From Mesorhizobium alhagi CCNWXJ12-2 (GTDB lineage Bacteria > Pseudomonadota > Alphaproteobacteria > Rhizobiales > Rhizobiaceae), in the NCBI RefSeq assembly GCF_000236565.1, contig NZ_AHAM01000184.1, positions 35,625 to 99,624 of the forward strand: 64,000 nucleotides of DNA. The letters run 5' to 3'. Numbering within the stretch: position 1 is the first letter of the stretch; every line of letters starts with the position of its first letter. Below are positions 46,336 to 57,157 of this stretch, piece by piece. Below the pieces are notes generated by a model, which did not search any database, had not been told where the DNA came from, and saw nothing but the letters and a program-made list of their open reading frames with translations. The translations under genes were made by a program, and so were the position numbers.

Positions 46336-46974
46336 ATGGACGCCGTTATCAAGAAAATCATGCCCCGCTCGGAATATATGGAAAAGCCGGTTACCCACCG
46401 GCCGAGCCAGGCCGAGGCCGAGGCTGCCGTGCTGACCCTGCTGCGCTGGACCGGCGACGATCCGGACCGCGAGGGCCTGAAGGACACGCCCAAGCGCGTC
46501 GCCAAGGCATTTCTCGAAATGTTCAACGGCTATGACATGTGCCCGGCCGAAGAACTCGGCCGCACCTTCGAGGAGGTCGCCGGCTACGACGACATGGTCA
46601 TCGTCAAGGACATACACTTCCACTCGCATTGCGAGCACCACATGGTGCCGATCATCGGTCGCGCGCATGTCGGCTACCTGCCCGACCGCAAGGTTGTCGG
46701 CCTTTCCAAGATCGCCCGCGTCGTCGACATATTCGCGCATCGCTTGCAGACGCAGGAGGCGATGACGGCGCAGATCGCGGCCGTCATTCAGGAGGTGCTT
46801 AATCCGCGCGGCGTGGCCGTCATGATCGACGCCGAGCATATGTGCATGGCCATGCGCGGCATTCGCAAGCAGGGTTCGACTACCCTTACCTCGACCTTCA
46901 CCGGCGCCTTCAAGGACAGTCCCGAAGAGCAGGTCCGCTTCATAACCATGGTGCGGAACGGCCTCTCGGCTTGA
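46336..46974 (+). CDS. folE: GTP cyclohydrolase I, 212 aa
   Basis: Converts GTP to dihydroneopterin triphosphate for folate and tetrahydropterins. Zinc-binding and catalytic residues in [11 protein letters not shown] and [10 protein letters not shown], plus GRAHVGYLP and [12 protein letters not shown]. Length is normal. Followed by hisI after 20 bp. Confidence 0.97.
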   Translation: MDAVIKKIMPRSEYMEKPVTHRPSQAEAEAAVLTLLRWTGDDPDREGLKDTPKRVAKAFLEMFNGYDMCPAEELGRTFEEVAGYDDMVIVKDIHFHSHCEHHMVPIIGRAHVGYLPDRKVVGLSKIARVVDIFAHRLQTQEAMTAQIAAVIQEVLNPRGVAVMIDAEHMCMAMRGIRKQGSTTLTSTFTGAFKDSPEEQVRFITMVRNGLSA

Positions 46975-46994
46975 GCCGCCCGCAAGGAGCCCCG

Positions 46995-47453
46995 GTGTCG
47001 GCAGTCGAATTTCCAGAACCCCCGACGGACAAGAAAGCGATCGAGGAAGGCGGCGTCTTTGCGCCGCGCTTCGACGCCGCAGGTCTGGTGACCGCCGTCG
47101 TCACGGATGCGCGCGACGGCATGCTCCTTATGGTCGCGCACATGAACGCCGAGGCGCTGGCGCTGACCCTCGAAACCGGCATCGCCCATTACTGGTCGCG
47201 CTCGCGCGGCAAGATCTGGAAAAAGGGCGAAACATCAGGGAATGTGCAGCAGGTCACAGAACTGCGCACCGATTGCGATCAGGATGCGGTATGGCTTCGC
47301 GTAAATGTGTTGGGCCAAGACGCAACCTGTCACACTGGCCGGCGTTCTTGCTTTTATCGAACGGTGGGGCTTGAAGACGGCATCGCGATGCTTCGCGACG
47401 ACGGCAGCAAGCCATTGTTCGATGCGAAGAAAACATATCGTAATGCAGAGTGA
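46995..47453 (+). CDS. hisI: Phosphoribosyl-AMP cyclohydrolase, 152 aa
   Basis: GTG start at 46995 with AAGGAG 6 bp upstream. Third step of histidine synthesis. Motifs [48 protein letters not shown] (metal) and [11 protein letters not shown] (zinc cysteines). Stand-alone form without the HisE domain. Located beside folE rather than in a his operon, as in other rhizobia. Confidence 0.96.
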   Translation: MSAVEFPEPPTDKKAIEEGGVFAPRFDAAGLVTAVVTDARDGMLLMVAHMNAEALALTLETGIAHYWSRSRGKIWKKGETSGNVQQVTELRTDCDQDAVWLRVNVLGQDATCHTGRRSCFYRTVGLEDGIAMLRDDGSKPLFDAKKTYRNAE

Positions 47454-47537
47454 ACCGTTCGGTCTTGAAAGTCACACAGATTCATTCTTTCGATACTGAC
47501 CCTGGATACAATTGACCGGGGACAAAAGGAGATTTTG

Positions 47538-48506
47538 ATGCTCGAATGGGCGTCTTTGCGCAACAAGGCGGGGGCGGATGTACGGGAGGCGAACGGCCCC
47601 TCATCCTCCGGCGGCATAACCGAAACGCAGCTTCCAAAATCGGGAATTTCCCTGGCGCTCGGCGGCGGCGCGGCGCGCGGCTGGGCCCATATCGGCGTTC
47701 TGCGCGCGCTCGACGAGGCCGGCATCGAGATCGACATGATCGCCGGAACCTCCATCGGCGCGCTTGTCGGCGGCTGTTATCTGGCCGGCAAGCTCGACGA
47801 ACTCGAGGAATTCGCCCGCAGCCTCACCAAGCGCCGGCTGTTCGGGCTGCTGGACCTGCATATCGGCGGCAGCGGCCTGTTCGGCGGCATGAAGCTCAAC
47901 GCCCGCATGCAGGAGCACATGAACGGCACGTCCTTTGCCGATTTGTCGAAGCCATTCGTCTGTGTCGCCGCCGAAATCCGCACCGGCCACGAAATCTGGC
48001 TGTCTGACGGCTCGCTGATCACGGCGATGCGCGCTTCCTACGCCCTGCCCGGCGTGTTCGAACCGGTCCTGGTCAACAAGCGCGTGCTGGTCGACGGCGC
48101 ACTGGTCAATCCGGTGCCGGTCTCGGTCTGCCGCGCCTATGAGCAGCGGCTGGTCGTGGCCGTGAACCTGCACTACGATCTGTTCGGCCGCGCGGCCGTG
48201 ATCAAGCACAGCGCCGGCGAGCTGACCGTTGAACAGGATGCTCCGGCCCCCGGACGGTACAATGCCGACACGCGCGAGGCGCGCATCGGCATCACCGGCG
48301 TCATGGTCGAAGCCTTCAACATCATCCAGGACCGCATTTCGCGCGCGCGGCTGGCCGGCGATCCGCCGGACCTTTCGCTGCAGCCGAAGCTCGGCCATAT
48401 CGGCCTCACCGAATTCCACCGCGCTGACGAAGCGATCCGCCTCGGCTATGAGGCAACCATGGCGCAGATGGCCGACCTGACCCGGCTGCAGACGGTATTG
48501 GCTTAA
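47538..48506 (+). CDS. Patatin-like phospholipase (RssA/NTE type), 322 aa
   Basis: ATG 47538 with AAAGGAG before it. Oxyanion hole GGGAARGWAH, nucleophile serine in IAGTSIGALVGG, and the catalytic Asp in VDGALVNPVPV. This Ser-Asp dyad identifies a patatin lipid acyl hydrolase of the cytosolic RssA group. Converges with recJ across a palindromic element. Confidence 0.92.
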   Translation: MLEWASLRNKAGADVREANGPSSSGGITETQLPKSGISLALGGGAARGWAHIGVLRALDEAGIEIDMIAGTSIGALVGGCYLAGKLDELEEFARSLTKRRLFGLLDLHIGGSGLFGGMKLNARMQEHMNGTSFADLSKPFVCVAAEIRTGHEIWLSDGSLITAMRASYALPGVFEPVLVNKRVLVDGALVNPVPVSVCRAYEQRLVVAVNLHYDLFGRAAVIKHSAGELTVEQDAPAPGRYNADTREARIGITGVMVEAFNIIQDRISRARLAGDPPDLSLQPKLGHIGLTEFHRADEAIRLGYEATMAQMADLTRLQTVLA

Positions 48507-48507
48507 T

Positions 48508-48646
48508 GTGTGTTGAGATTCGGGTGATGCCGGCCTGCAATGGCGGTTTTCTGCGCTTCCGGTACTCGCGTACCTGAATGTACGCTCCGTTCCGGTTCTC
48601 GAAATTCCACCATTTTCGGCTCGGCCTGACCCGAATCTCAACACAC
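48508..48646. repeat. 139-nt palindromic intergenic element
   Basis: Outer arms are perfect over 18 bp: GTGTGTTGAGATTCGGGT (48508-48525) and its complement at 48629-48646. Inside, most of the remaining sequence also pairs imperfectly (AATGGCGG with CCACCATT, CCGGT with CCGG-type partners), down to a GCGTAC-CTGAAT-GTACGC tip. It fills the entire space between the converging patatin and recJ genes. Resembles rhizobial RIME-type or REP-like elements; might act as a bidirectional terminator. Confidence 0.85.
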
Positions 48647-48647
48647 C

Positions 48648-50456
48648 TTAAGCCATCGCAGCGTCGATCAGGCGAAACTGGACGGTCTTGTTGCCGTTCC
48701 AGTAATTCGCCGACAGCGAGCCGGCTACATGGATGTGCGCCCCCCTGCTCTTGATCAGGAAGTCGCCCAGCGGCGTATCCACCGCCCGAAACGCAATCGA
48801 CTGGACGCGCCCACCGGCGTCCGACTGCAGATCCGCGCGGATGTGGTTGGCGCCGACGAAGCGCACATCGGCGACGCGGTGGCGGGGCAGCACGAAGACA
48901 GGCGGCAGATGCCCCGCTCCGAACGGCCCGGCGCGCTCCAGCGCCTCGAGCAGCGACGGCGTGGCGCCATCTGCGGCAAGCGCCGCGTCAATGCCAAGGC
49001 TCTCTTCATCCTGCAGGCGGAACACGTCGGCAGAGGCGCGCTCCTCGAAAAACGCCCGTAATTCCCCGAGCTTTTCGCGCTGAACGGTGATGCCGGCGGC
49101 CATTGCGTGACCGCCGCCCTTGACGATCAGCCCGCGCTCGGCCGCTTCACGCACCAGTTTGCCCAGGTCAAAGCCCGAGACGGAGCGCCCGGAACCGGTG
49201 CCGACACCGTTCGCGTTGAAGGCGATCGCGAAGGCAGGACGGCGCGCATGTTCCTTCAATCGCGAGGCGATCAGGCCGACAATGCCGGGGTGCCATTTCT
49301 GGTTGGCGGTTACGATGACGGCCGGCCCTGCCCCGCCCGCGAGTTCGGCATCGGCTTCGGCGCGCGCCTCCGCCAGCATGTCCTGCTCCATCGCCTGACG
49401 CTCCTGGTTGAGGCGGTCGAGCGTCTCGGCGATCTTGCCGGCCTCTACCGGATCGTCGGTGGCGAGCAGCCGGCTGCCGAGTGCGGCGTCGCCAATGCGC
49501 CCGCCGGCATTGATGCGCGGGCCGATCAGGAAGGCGAGATGGAAGGTGTTGATGGGCTCGCCGATGCGCGAGACCCGCGCCAGCGCCGAAATGCCCGCGT
49601 TCTTCTGCTGGCGGATGGCGAGCAGACCCTTGACCACGAACGCCCTGTTGACGCCCGTCAGCGGCACCACGTCGCAGACCGTCCCGAGCGCGACGAGATC
49701 CAGCAGCAACAGGAGATCCGGTTGCGGCGCGTCGGGCAGCGCCGCGCGAAGCACCCTGGCCGTCTGGACCAGCGTCAGGAAGACCACGCCGGCGGCGCAA
49801 AGATGGCCCTGCCCCGAAAGATCGTCCTCGCGATTGGGATTGACCACCGGAACGCCGGCAGGCAGCGGACCGCCGACCTGATGGTGGTCGAGCACAACGA
49901 CATCGGCCCCGACCTCCCGCGCCGCCTGGATCGAGGCTGCGCTGTTCGTGCCGCAATCAACGGTGGCGATCAGCCTGGCGCCGCGCGAGACAAGTTCACG
50001 CATCGCCTCAGGATTGGGGCCGTAACCCTCGAAAATCCTGTCGGGAATGTAGATTTCGGCTTCGATGCCGTAATGCGCCAGAAACCGCTTCAGCAGCGCG
50101 GAAGACGTGGCCCCGTCGACATCGTAGTCGCCGAAGATCGCTACCTTCTCGCGCCGGAGAACCGCGTCGGCGATGCGGGCTGCCGCCGCTTCCATATCGG
50201 TCAGCGTGGCCGGATCGGGTAGCAATTGCCGGATCGTCGGATCGAGGAAGGTCGTCACTTCATCGACGCTTACGCCGCGCCCGGCAAGCACCCGCGCGAC
50301 GATATCCGGCACGCCATGCCCCTGTGCCATGGCGAGCGCCGCCATCTCCTGGCGCTCGTTCAGGCGGTGTTCCCAGGCAAGCCCGGTCACCGACCGCCTG
50401 ACGCCCAGAAAATGGCGCTTCTCGACAACGAGACCTCGATTCGGCGGGTTATCCAT
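48648..50456 (-). CDS. recJ: Single-stranded-DNA exonuclease RecJ, 602 aa
   Basis: 5'-3' exonuclease in recombination and repair. DHH-superfamily motifs: IFGDYDVDGATSSALL, TVDCGTNS, VVLDHHQVGG. DHHA1 part: GGHAMAAGITV. Start set at ATG 50456 (MDNPPNRGL), as the upstream extension is hydrophobic and atypical. Upstream genes glpX, hom and an aminotransferase run the same way, the usual rhizobial order. Confidence 0.96.
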   Translation of the reverse strand: MDNPPNRGLVVEKRHFLGVRRSVTGLAWEHRLNERQEMAALAMAQGHGVPDIVARVLAGRGVSVDEVTTFLDPTIRQLLPDPATLTDMEAAAARIADAVLRREKVAIFGDYDVDGATSSALLKRFLAHYGIEAEIYIPDRIFEGYGPNPEAMRELVSRGARLIATVDCGTNSAASIQAAREVGADVVVLDHHQVGGPLPAGVPVVNPNREDDLSGQGHLCAAGVVFLTLVQTARVLRAALPDAPQPDLLLLLDLVALGTVCDVVPLTGVNRAFVVKGLLAIRQQKNAGISALARVSRIGEPINTFHLAFLIGPRINAGGRIGDAALGSRLLATDDPVEAGKIAETLDRLNQERQAMEQDMLAEARAEADAELAGGAGPAVIVTANQKWHPGIVGLIASRLKEHARRPAFAIAFNANGVGTGSGRSVSGFDLGKLVREAAERGLIVKGGGHAMAAGITVQREKLGELRAFFEERASADVFRLQDEESLGIDAALAADGATPSLLEALERAGPFGAGHLPPVFVLPRHRVADVRFVGANHIRADLQSDAGGRVQSIAFRAVDTPLGDFLIKSRGAHIHVAGSLSANYWNGNKTVQFRLIDAAMA

Positions 50457-50525
50457 GGGCGCAGGATAGGGCAAAGCCAAGCAATGCCCAATCACGCAAG
50501 ATGATGGCTGTCAGCTGAAACAAAA

Positions 50526-50750
50526 TCAGGTTTGTCGCTTTTCCGCGTTGCGTCGACCCCATTCATCGGCCGCCTCGCCCATGCTCTTGTCCGCCCCATC
50601 TTTAAGCCACGCCATGAAAGGCCGGTCGAACTTGAACGCCGGGCCGCATTGATCCAGGAAAAAGCGCCGCACGTTCTGGGTGTTGCGGTAGGATTTCGTG
50701 ATCGGCGTGGCGCGCGATATTCGATCCGCGTGCCAATCGAACGTTGCCAT
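50526..50750 (-). CDS. DUF6434-type small protein, 74 aa
   Basis: Start ATG 50750. Compact conserved core: FDWHADRISRATPITKSYRN, TQNVRRFF, FKFDRPFMAWLKDGADKSMG, EAADEW, which I recognise as the DUF6434 (SAP-adjacent) family. Function unknown; likely cytosolic. A gap of 55 bp separates it from glpX upstream. Confidence 0.75.
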   Translation of the reverse strand: MATFDWHADRISRATPITKSYRNTQNVRRFFLDQCGPAFKFDRPFMAWLKDGADKSMGEAADEWGRRNAEKRQT

Positions 50751-50805
50751 TTGAACCCTCCTGGCCAGAGCCTCCGGCCGCCTCGCGTCCATTCGAACCC
50801 GGCGG

Positions 50806-51786
50806 CTAGAATTTGTCCAGATCCTGGTGCCTTGCCTTGATTTCGCGCACCGTCCGCGACGAGGAGCGCAGCACGATCGTGTCGGTGGTGATGGAGTTGC
50901 GGCCGAACTTCACGCCGGCGAGCATGTTGCCGTCGGTGACGCCGGTTGCGGCAAACAGCACGTCGCCGCGCGCCATTTCCTCGATGCGATAGATTTTTTT
51001 CGGATCGGTGATGCCCATCTTCGCGGCGCGCGCCACCTTTTCGGGAGTGTCGAGCTGCAGCCTGCCCTGCATCTGGCCGCCGGTGCAGCGAAGAGCCGCG
51101 GCCGCAAGCACGCCTTCTGGCGCGCCGCCGGTGCCGAGATAGATGTCGATGCCGGTCTCGTCGGGATCGGTCGTATGGATGACGCCGGCAACGTCGCCGT
51201 CGCCGATCAGGCGGATCGCCGCGCCGGTGTTGCGCACCGCCTCGATCAGCTTGGCGTGGCGCGGCCGGTCGAGGATGCAGGCGGTGATCTCCGAGATCGG
51301 CACGCGCTTCGCGTCCGCGAGGTTGCGGATGTTTTCATAAGGCGAGGCGTCGATGTCGATCACGCCGTCGGGATAGCCGGGGCCGATGGCGATCTTGTCC
51401 ATATAGACGTCGGGCGCGAAGAGCAGGCTGCCCTTCTCGGCGATGGCGATGACCGCCAATGCGTTGGGCAGGTTCTTGGCGCAGATCGTCGTGCCTTCCA
51501 GCGGGTCGAGCGCAATGTCGACTTCCGGACCGTCGCCGGAGCCGACCTCCTCGCCGATATAGAGCATCGGCGCCTCGTCGCGCTCGCCCTCGCCGATCAC
51601 GACGGTTCCCTTGATGTCGAGCCGGTTCAGTTCGGCGCGCATTGCGTCGACTGCGACCTGGTCGGCTGCCTTTTCGTCGCCGCGGCCGCGCAGCCTGGCG
51701 GCGGCGACTGCCGCCCGCTCGGTGACGCGAACGAGTTCCATGGTGAGGATCCGGTCAAGGCCGGCGACGACGCTATTTTTCGCCAT
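50806..51786 (-). CDS. glpX: Class II fructose-1,6-bisphosphatase, 326 aa
   Basis: Gluconeogenic phosphatase. MAKNSVVAGLDRILTMELVR start at 51786; then VVIGEGERDEAPMLYIGEEVG, and DIALDPLEGTTICAKN (metal-binding DPLEGT). GlpX fold, lithium-sensitive family. Glycolate-free lifestyle of rhizobia on dicarboxylates depends on gluconeogenesis, in line with glpX being retained here between hom and recJ. Confidence 0.96.
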   Translation of the reverse strand: MAKNSVVAGLDRILTMELVRVTERAAVAAARLRGRGDEKAADQVAVDAMRAELNRLDIKGTVVIGEGERDEAPMLYIGEEVGSGDGPEVDIALDPLEGTTICAKNLPNALAVIAIAEKGSLLFAPDVYMDKIAIGPGYPDGVIDIDASPYENIRNLADAKRVPISEITACILDRPRHAKLIEAVRNTGAAIRLIGDGDVAGVIHTTDPDETGIDIYLGTGGAPEGVLAAAALRCTGGQMQGRLQLDTPEKVARAAKMGITDPKKIYRIEEMARGDVLFAATGVTDGNMLAGVKFGRNSITTDTIVLRSSSRTVREIKARHQDLDKF

Positions 51787-51867
51787 GTGAATGTCCCTGT
51801 GGAAATTGAACGGCCCGGAACCGGGCGGCGGGCTCCTTCTGTCAAAGCGCTGTGACAACAGCAAGAC

Positions 51868-51895
51868 CTGTTGAGCGGTATTTGACCGCCAACAG
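51868..51895. other. Stem-loop between hom and glpX
   Basis: CTGTTG-A-GCGGT and ACCGCCAACAG arms pair over 11 bp with one bulged A, loop of 5. It lies 32 bp after the hom stop on the minus strand. No U-run follows, so termination or mRNA processing are both possible. Confidence 0.4.
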
Positions 51896-51926
51896 ACATC
51901 AATCGATTGAAGAACGACGCTGTCGC

Positions 51927-53240
<1,314 letters not shown>

Positions 53241-53278
53241 GTGCGGCAATGTCCCTCAGACTTCTGAAATATGATCGC

Positions 53279-54496
53279 TCAGCGGTGCGCGGCGAGCGGA
53301 ACCACGTTGTTGGGTTGCTTGGCCGACGACGTGAAAAAGCGCTTGATGTTGCGGGCGGCCTGCCGGATGCGATGCTCGTTTTCCACCAGAGCGATGCGCA
53401 CAAAATCGTCGCCGTGCTCGCCGAAGCCAACGCCTGGCGCCACCGCGACATCGGCATGCTCGATCAGCAGCTTGGAGAATTCGAGCGAGCCAAGATGCTT
53501 GAACGGCTCGGGTATCGGCGCCCAGGCGAACATGGAAGCGGCCGGCGCCGGGATTGTCCAGCCGGCGCGCCCGAAGGAATCGACCATCACGTCGCGCCGC
53601 TTGTGGTAGATGTCGCGCACTTCCGCGATGTCGGCGCCGTCGCCGTTGAGAGCGGCGGTCGCCGCCACCTGTATTGGCGTGAACGCGCCGTAATCGAGGT
53701 AGGATTTCACGCGCGTGAGCGCCGCGATCAGGCGCTCGTTGCCGACCGCAAAACCCATGCGCCAGCCGGGCATCGAAAAGGTCTTCGACATCGAGGTGAA
53801 TTCCACCGTGATGTCGATGGCGCCCGGAACCTGCAGCACCGACGGGGGTGGATTGCCGTCGAAATATATTTCGGAATAGGCGAGATCGGACAGGATGATG
53901 ATGTCGTTCTTCTTCGCGTAGGCGACGACGTCCTTGTAGAAGTCCAGCGTCGCCACATGAGCCGTCGGATTGGACGGATAGTTGAGGATCAGCGCCAGCG
54001 GCTTCGGGATCGAATGGCGTACCCCGCGCTCCAGCGCCGGGATGAAGCCGGCGTCGGGTTCGGCCTGCAGGGAGCGGATGACGCCGCCCGACATGATGAA
54101 GCCGAAGGCGTGGATGGGATAGGTCGGGTTCGGGCACAGGATGACGTCGCCCGGCGCGGTGATGGCCTGCGCCATATTGGCGAAGCCTTCCTTGGAGCCC
54201 AGCGTAGCAACGATTTGCGTCTCGGGATCGAGTTTCACGCCGAAACGGCGGGCGTAGTAGCTTGCCTGGGCCCGGCGCAGGCCGGGAATGCCGCGCGACG
54301 ACGAATAGCGGTGGGTGCGCGGATCGCGCACCACTTCGCAGAGCTTGTCGACGATGGATTTCGGCGTCGGCAGGTCGGGATTGCCCATGCCGAGATCGAT
54401 GATGTCGGCGCCGCGCGAGCGGGCGCTGGCCTTCAGCCGGTTGACCTGTTCGAAGACGTAAGGCGGAAGCCGGCGAACCTTGTGAAATTCTTCCAT
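53279..54496 (-). CDS. PLP-dependent aminotransferase (AlaC / LL-diaminopimelate aminotransferase type), 405 aa
   Basis: Class I/II fold: DIIDLGMGNPDLPTPKSIVDKL, SSRGIPGLRRA, NYPSNPTAHVA, SDLAYSEIYFDG, and PLP lysine in FTSMSKTFSMPGWRMGF. Usually labelled LL-DAP aminotransferase or alanine transaminase AlaC; the sequence alone does not decide the substrate. Since hom follows immediately, an amino-acid role in the aspartate family is plausible. Start ATG 54496. Confidence 0.92.
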   Translation of the reverse strand: MEEFHKVRRLPPYVFEQVNRLKASARSRGADIIDLGMGNPDLPTPKSIVDKLCEVVRDPRTHRYSSSRGIPGLRRAQASYYARRFGVKLDPETQIVATLGSKEGFANMAQAITAPGDVILCPNPTYPIHAFGFIMSGGVIRSLQAEPDAGFIPALERGVRHSIPKPLALILNYPSNPTAHVATLDFYKDVVAYAKKNDIIILSDLAYSEIYFDGNPPPSVLQVPGAIDITVEFTSMSKTFSMPGWRMGFAVGNERLIAALTRVKSYLDYGAFTPIQVAATAALNGDGADIAEVRDIYHKRRDVMVDSFGRAGWTIPAPAASMFAWAPIPEPFKHLGSLEFSKLLIEHADVAVAPGVGFGEHGDDFVRIALVENEHRIRQAARNIKRFFTSSAKQPNNVVPLAAHR

Positions 54497-54579
54497 GTCA
54501 GTCCCAGGAACAGGAGGGCTTTGTCGCGCCGCGATATATACCCAATCGGATTGACGGTCGAGTGCGTCAGTCGAGCACG

Positions 54580-54993
54580 TCAGTTGTTCTCGATTTCCTT
54601 GAGCGCCTCGGTGGCGTGGGTAGAAGCAAGCTTCTTCAATCTGGCCTTCGACGCGCTCGTGCCGGCGGCGCCGGGAGGCGCCTTTTGCCCCGACCGCGCG
54701 GCGTTGAGTTCCGCGAGCCTCGCCGCCTTTTGCTGCGCGCTGATCTGCGCGGCCGCCGATTGCGGCGGGATGTTGAGATTGGGGAACGTGCCGGTGTTCC
54801 TTGGCTCGCCCGACGACAGCTGAACCTCGGTGACTGTGGCCGGTGTTGGTTCGGTCGCTGCGATCGCGGGAGTTGGAGCAGCGTCCCCGGCGGTCGAGGT
54901 GGCGCAGCCGGGTGCAAGGCAGACGGCGGCGATCACGGCCGCGAGACGCCACCGCAAATCCCAAAAATTCTTCCTTGCAAGGCGCTGTGTCAT
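54580..54993 (-). CDS. Lipoprotein, 137 aa, unknown function
   Basis: Signal II with lipobox LAPGC (residues 26-30) then a proline/threonine-rich region (TPAIAATEPTPATVTEVQLS) and a basic helix AAAQISAQQKAARLAELNAARSG. Probably an outer-membrane-anchored small lipoprotein. Located between the aminotransferase and phaC, divergent from phaC with about 107 bp between the starts. Family not recognised. Confidence 0.7.
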   Translation of the reverse strand: MTQRLARKNFWDLRWRLAAVIAAVCLAPGCATSTAGDAAPTPAIAATEPTPATVTEVQLSSGEPRNTGTFPNLNIPPQSAAAQISAQQKAARLAELNAARSGQKAPPGAAGTSASKARLKKLASTHATEALKEIENN

Positions 54994-55100
54994 ATTTTTC
55001 CCCGGCGGGCTCCAATAAATCCCGGTCAGTTGCTATTTAGACCCTATTCGCCGTGTCATGGTATTGTGTCAATAACACGCTTGGGAGAACAGCGCGAACC

Positions 55101-56933
55101 ATGTCGAAGACAGCCGATTCGGGCAAGACAGACGCCGACGCCGCTTCATCGGTCGAGCAATATCTGGTCAAGGACCCGGAACGCTTCGCGTTGAACGTTG
55201 CGCGCACGATCGAGCAGGCCGGCAAGGCTGCCGCAGCCTGGGCGGAGCCGCGCGAAAAGGGCGAGGTGCGCGACGGCGTCGCCGAGCCGATGGCCGACAT
55301 GGTCAAGACATTCTCCAAGCTCACCGAATACTGGCTCTCCGATCCTTCGCGGGCGCTGGAGGCACAGACGCGGCTGTTTTCGGGCTATCTGGACGTCTGG
55401 TCGAAATCTCTCCATCGCGTCACGGCAGGCGAAGACGTTGAGGATACCGCCAAACCGGACCGGAGCGACAAGCGCTTCCAGGATCCGGAATGGGGCCGCA
55501 ACGCCTTCTTCGATTTCCTGAAGCAGGCATATCTGGTGACCTCGCGCTGGGCCGGCGACCTGGTCGAGCATGCGGATGGGCTGGACGAGCACACACGCCA
55601 CAAGGCCAGCTTCTATATGAAGCAGGTCACCAATGCGATCTCGCCCTCGAATTTCATCCTGACCAATCCGGAGTTGTTTCGCGAGACGGTCGCCAGCAAT
55701 GGCGAAAACCTTGTGCGCGGCATGAAGATGCTGGCGGAGGACATAGCCGCCGGCAAGGGCGACCTGAAGCTCAGGCAGGCCGACTACTCCCCCTTCGAGC
55801 TTGGCAAGAACGTGGCGGTGACGCCGGGCAAGGTCGTGGGCCGCAGCGATGTCGCTGAAATCCTGCAATACGAGCCGTCAACCGAGACGGTGCTCAAGCG
55901 GCCGCTGCTGATCTGCCCGCCATGGATAAACAAGTTCTACATTCTCGATCTCAATCCGCAGAAATCCTTCATCCGCTGGGCAGTCGAGCAGGGGCACACG
56001 GTGTTCGTCATTTCGTGGGTGAACCCGGATTCGCGCCACGGCATGAAGGGGTGGGAAGCCTATGTCCGCGAAGGCCTTCAATATGGGCTCGACATTGTAG
56101 ACAGGGCGACCGGTGAAAAGGACGTCAACGTTATCGGCTACTGCGTCGGCGGCACTCTTCTGGCCGCTGCCCTGTCGCTTCTGGCGAAGGAAGGCGACGA
56201 CCGCATCAAATCGGCGACGTTCTTCACCACGCAGGTCGATTTCACCTATGCCGGCGATTTGAAGGTGTTCGTCGACGAGGACCAGGTTGCCGCCGTCGAA
56301 CGGGCGATGGGCGAAAAGGGCTATCTCGAAGGCACCAAGATGGCAACCGCGTTCAACATGCTGCGCTCGGGCGACCTGATCTGGCCCTACGTGGTCAACA
56401 ACTACATGCGCGGCAAGGATCCGACGCCGTTCGACCTGCTCTACTGGAATGCAGATTCGACTCGCATGGCGGCCGCCAACCACTCCTTTTACCTGCGCAA
56501 CTGCTATCTCGAGAACAATCTGGCGAAGGGCAGTATGGAACTGGCCGGCTGCAAGCTTTCACTCGCCGATATCACCATCCCGGTCTACAACCTCGCCGCG
56601 CGCGAGGATCACATCGCCCCTGCCCGCTCGGTCTTTCTGGGCTGCAAGTATTTCGGCGGCGACGTGGAATATGTGATGGCGGGTTCCGGCCATATCGCCG
56701 GCGTCGTCAACCCGCCTTCGATGAACAAGTATCAATACTGGACCGGCGGAAAGCCGGTGGGCGATTTCGAGGATTGGATCGCCAAGGCCAAGGAAAACCC
56801 GGGTTCCTGGTGGCCGCACTGGCAGAAATGGATCGAGAAAAAGGATGCCACGCGCGTCCCGGCGAGGGGTCCCGGCAAGCGAATCGAAGTGCTCGGCGAC
56901 GCGCCAGGAACATACGTGAAGGTTCGCGTGTGA
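55101..56933 (+). CDS. phaC: Class I polyhydroxyalkanoate synthase, 610 aa
   Basis: Polymerises 3-hydroxybutyryl-CoA into PHB granules. Start ATG 55101. PhaC N-terminal region (FILTNPELFRETVASNGENL, LKLRQADYSPFELGKNVAVTPG), lipase-like box GYCVGG with catalytic Cys348, then conserved Asp in AREDHIAPARSVFLG and His in AGSGHIAGVVNPP. Length fits class I (about 600 aa). Isolated from phaAB, as usual in rhizobia. Confidence 0.97.
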   Translation: MSKTADSGKTDADAASSVEQYLVKDPERFALNVARTIEQAGKAAAAWAEPREKGEVRDGVAEPMADMVKTFSKLTEYWLSDPSRALEAQTRLFSGYLDVWSKSLHRVTAGEDVEDTAKPDRSDKRFQDPEWGRNAFFDFLKQAYLVTSRWAGDLVEHADGLDEHTRHKASFYMKQVTNAISPSNFILTNPELFRETVASNGENLVRGMKMLAEDIAAGKGDLKLRQADYSPFELGKNVAVTPGKVVGRSDVAEILQYEPSTETVLKRPLLICPPWINKFYILDLNPQKSFIRWAVEQGHTVFVISWVNPDSRHGMKGWEAYVREGLQYGLDIVDRATGEKDVNVIGYCVGGTLLAAALSLLAKEGDDRIKSATFFTTQVDFTYAGDLKVFVDEDQVAAVERAMGEKGYLEGTKMATAFNMLRSGDLIWPYVVNNYMRGKDPTPFDLLYWNADSTRMAAANHSFYLRNCYLENNLAKGSMELAGCKLSLADITIPVYNLAAREDHIAPARSVFLGCKYFGGDVEYVMAGSGHIAGVVNPPSMNKYQYWTGGKPVGDFEDWIAKAKENPGSWWPHWQKWIEKKDATRVPARGPGKRIEVLGDAPGTYVKVRV

Positions 56934-57157
56934 ATCGCCGAAACCAGCCGTGAGTTGACGCGCGCGTAAAAGCAGGCGAAATGGTGTTCTTACAACCTTG
57001 ATGTTGCCTTATTCGGACCGTAGCCGGACAATTGACGAACTGCTTTATAGATTCGTGGGTCCTGTTTCCGCTTCGGTCACACGGCTGCACAGCTTTTGAT
57101 TTTTGATTGCCGGAACAACAAAACGTATCGGCGCGAATATTAGGGAGGGGATCCGGT

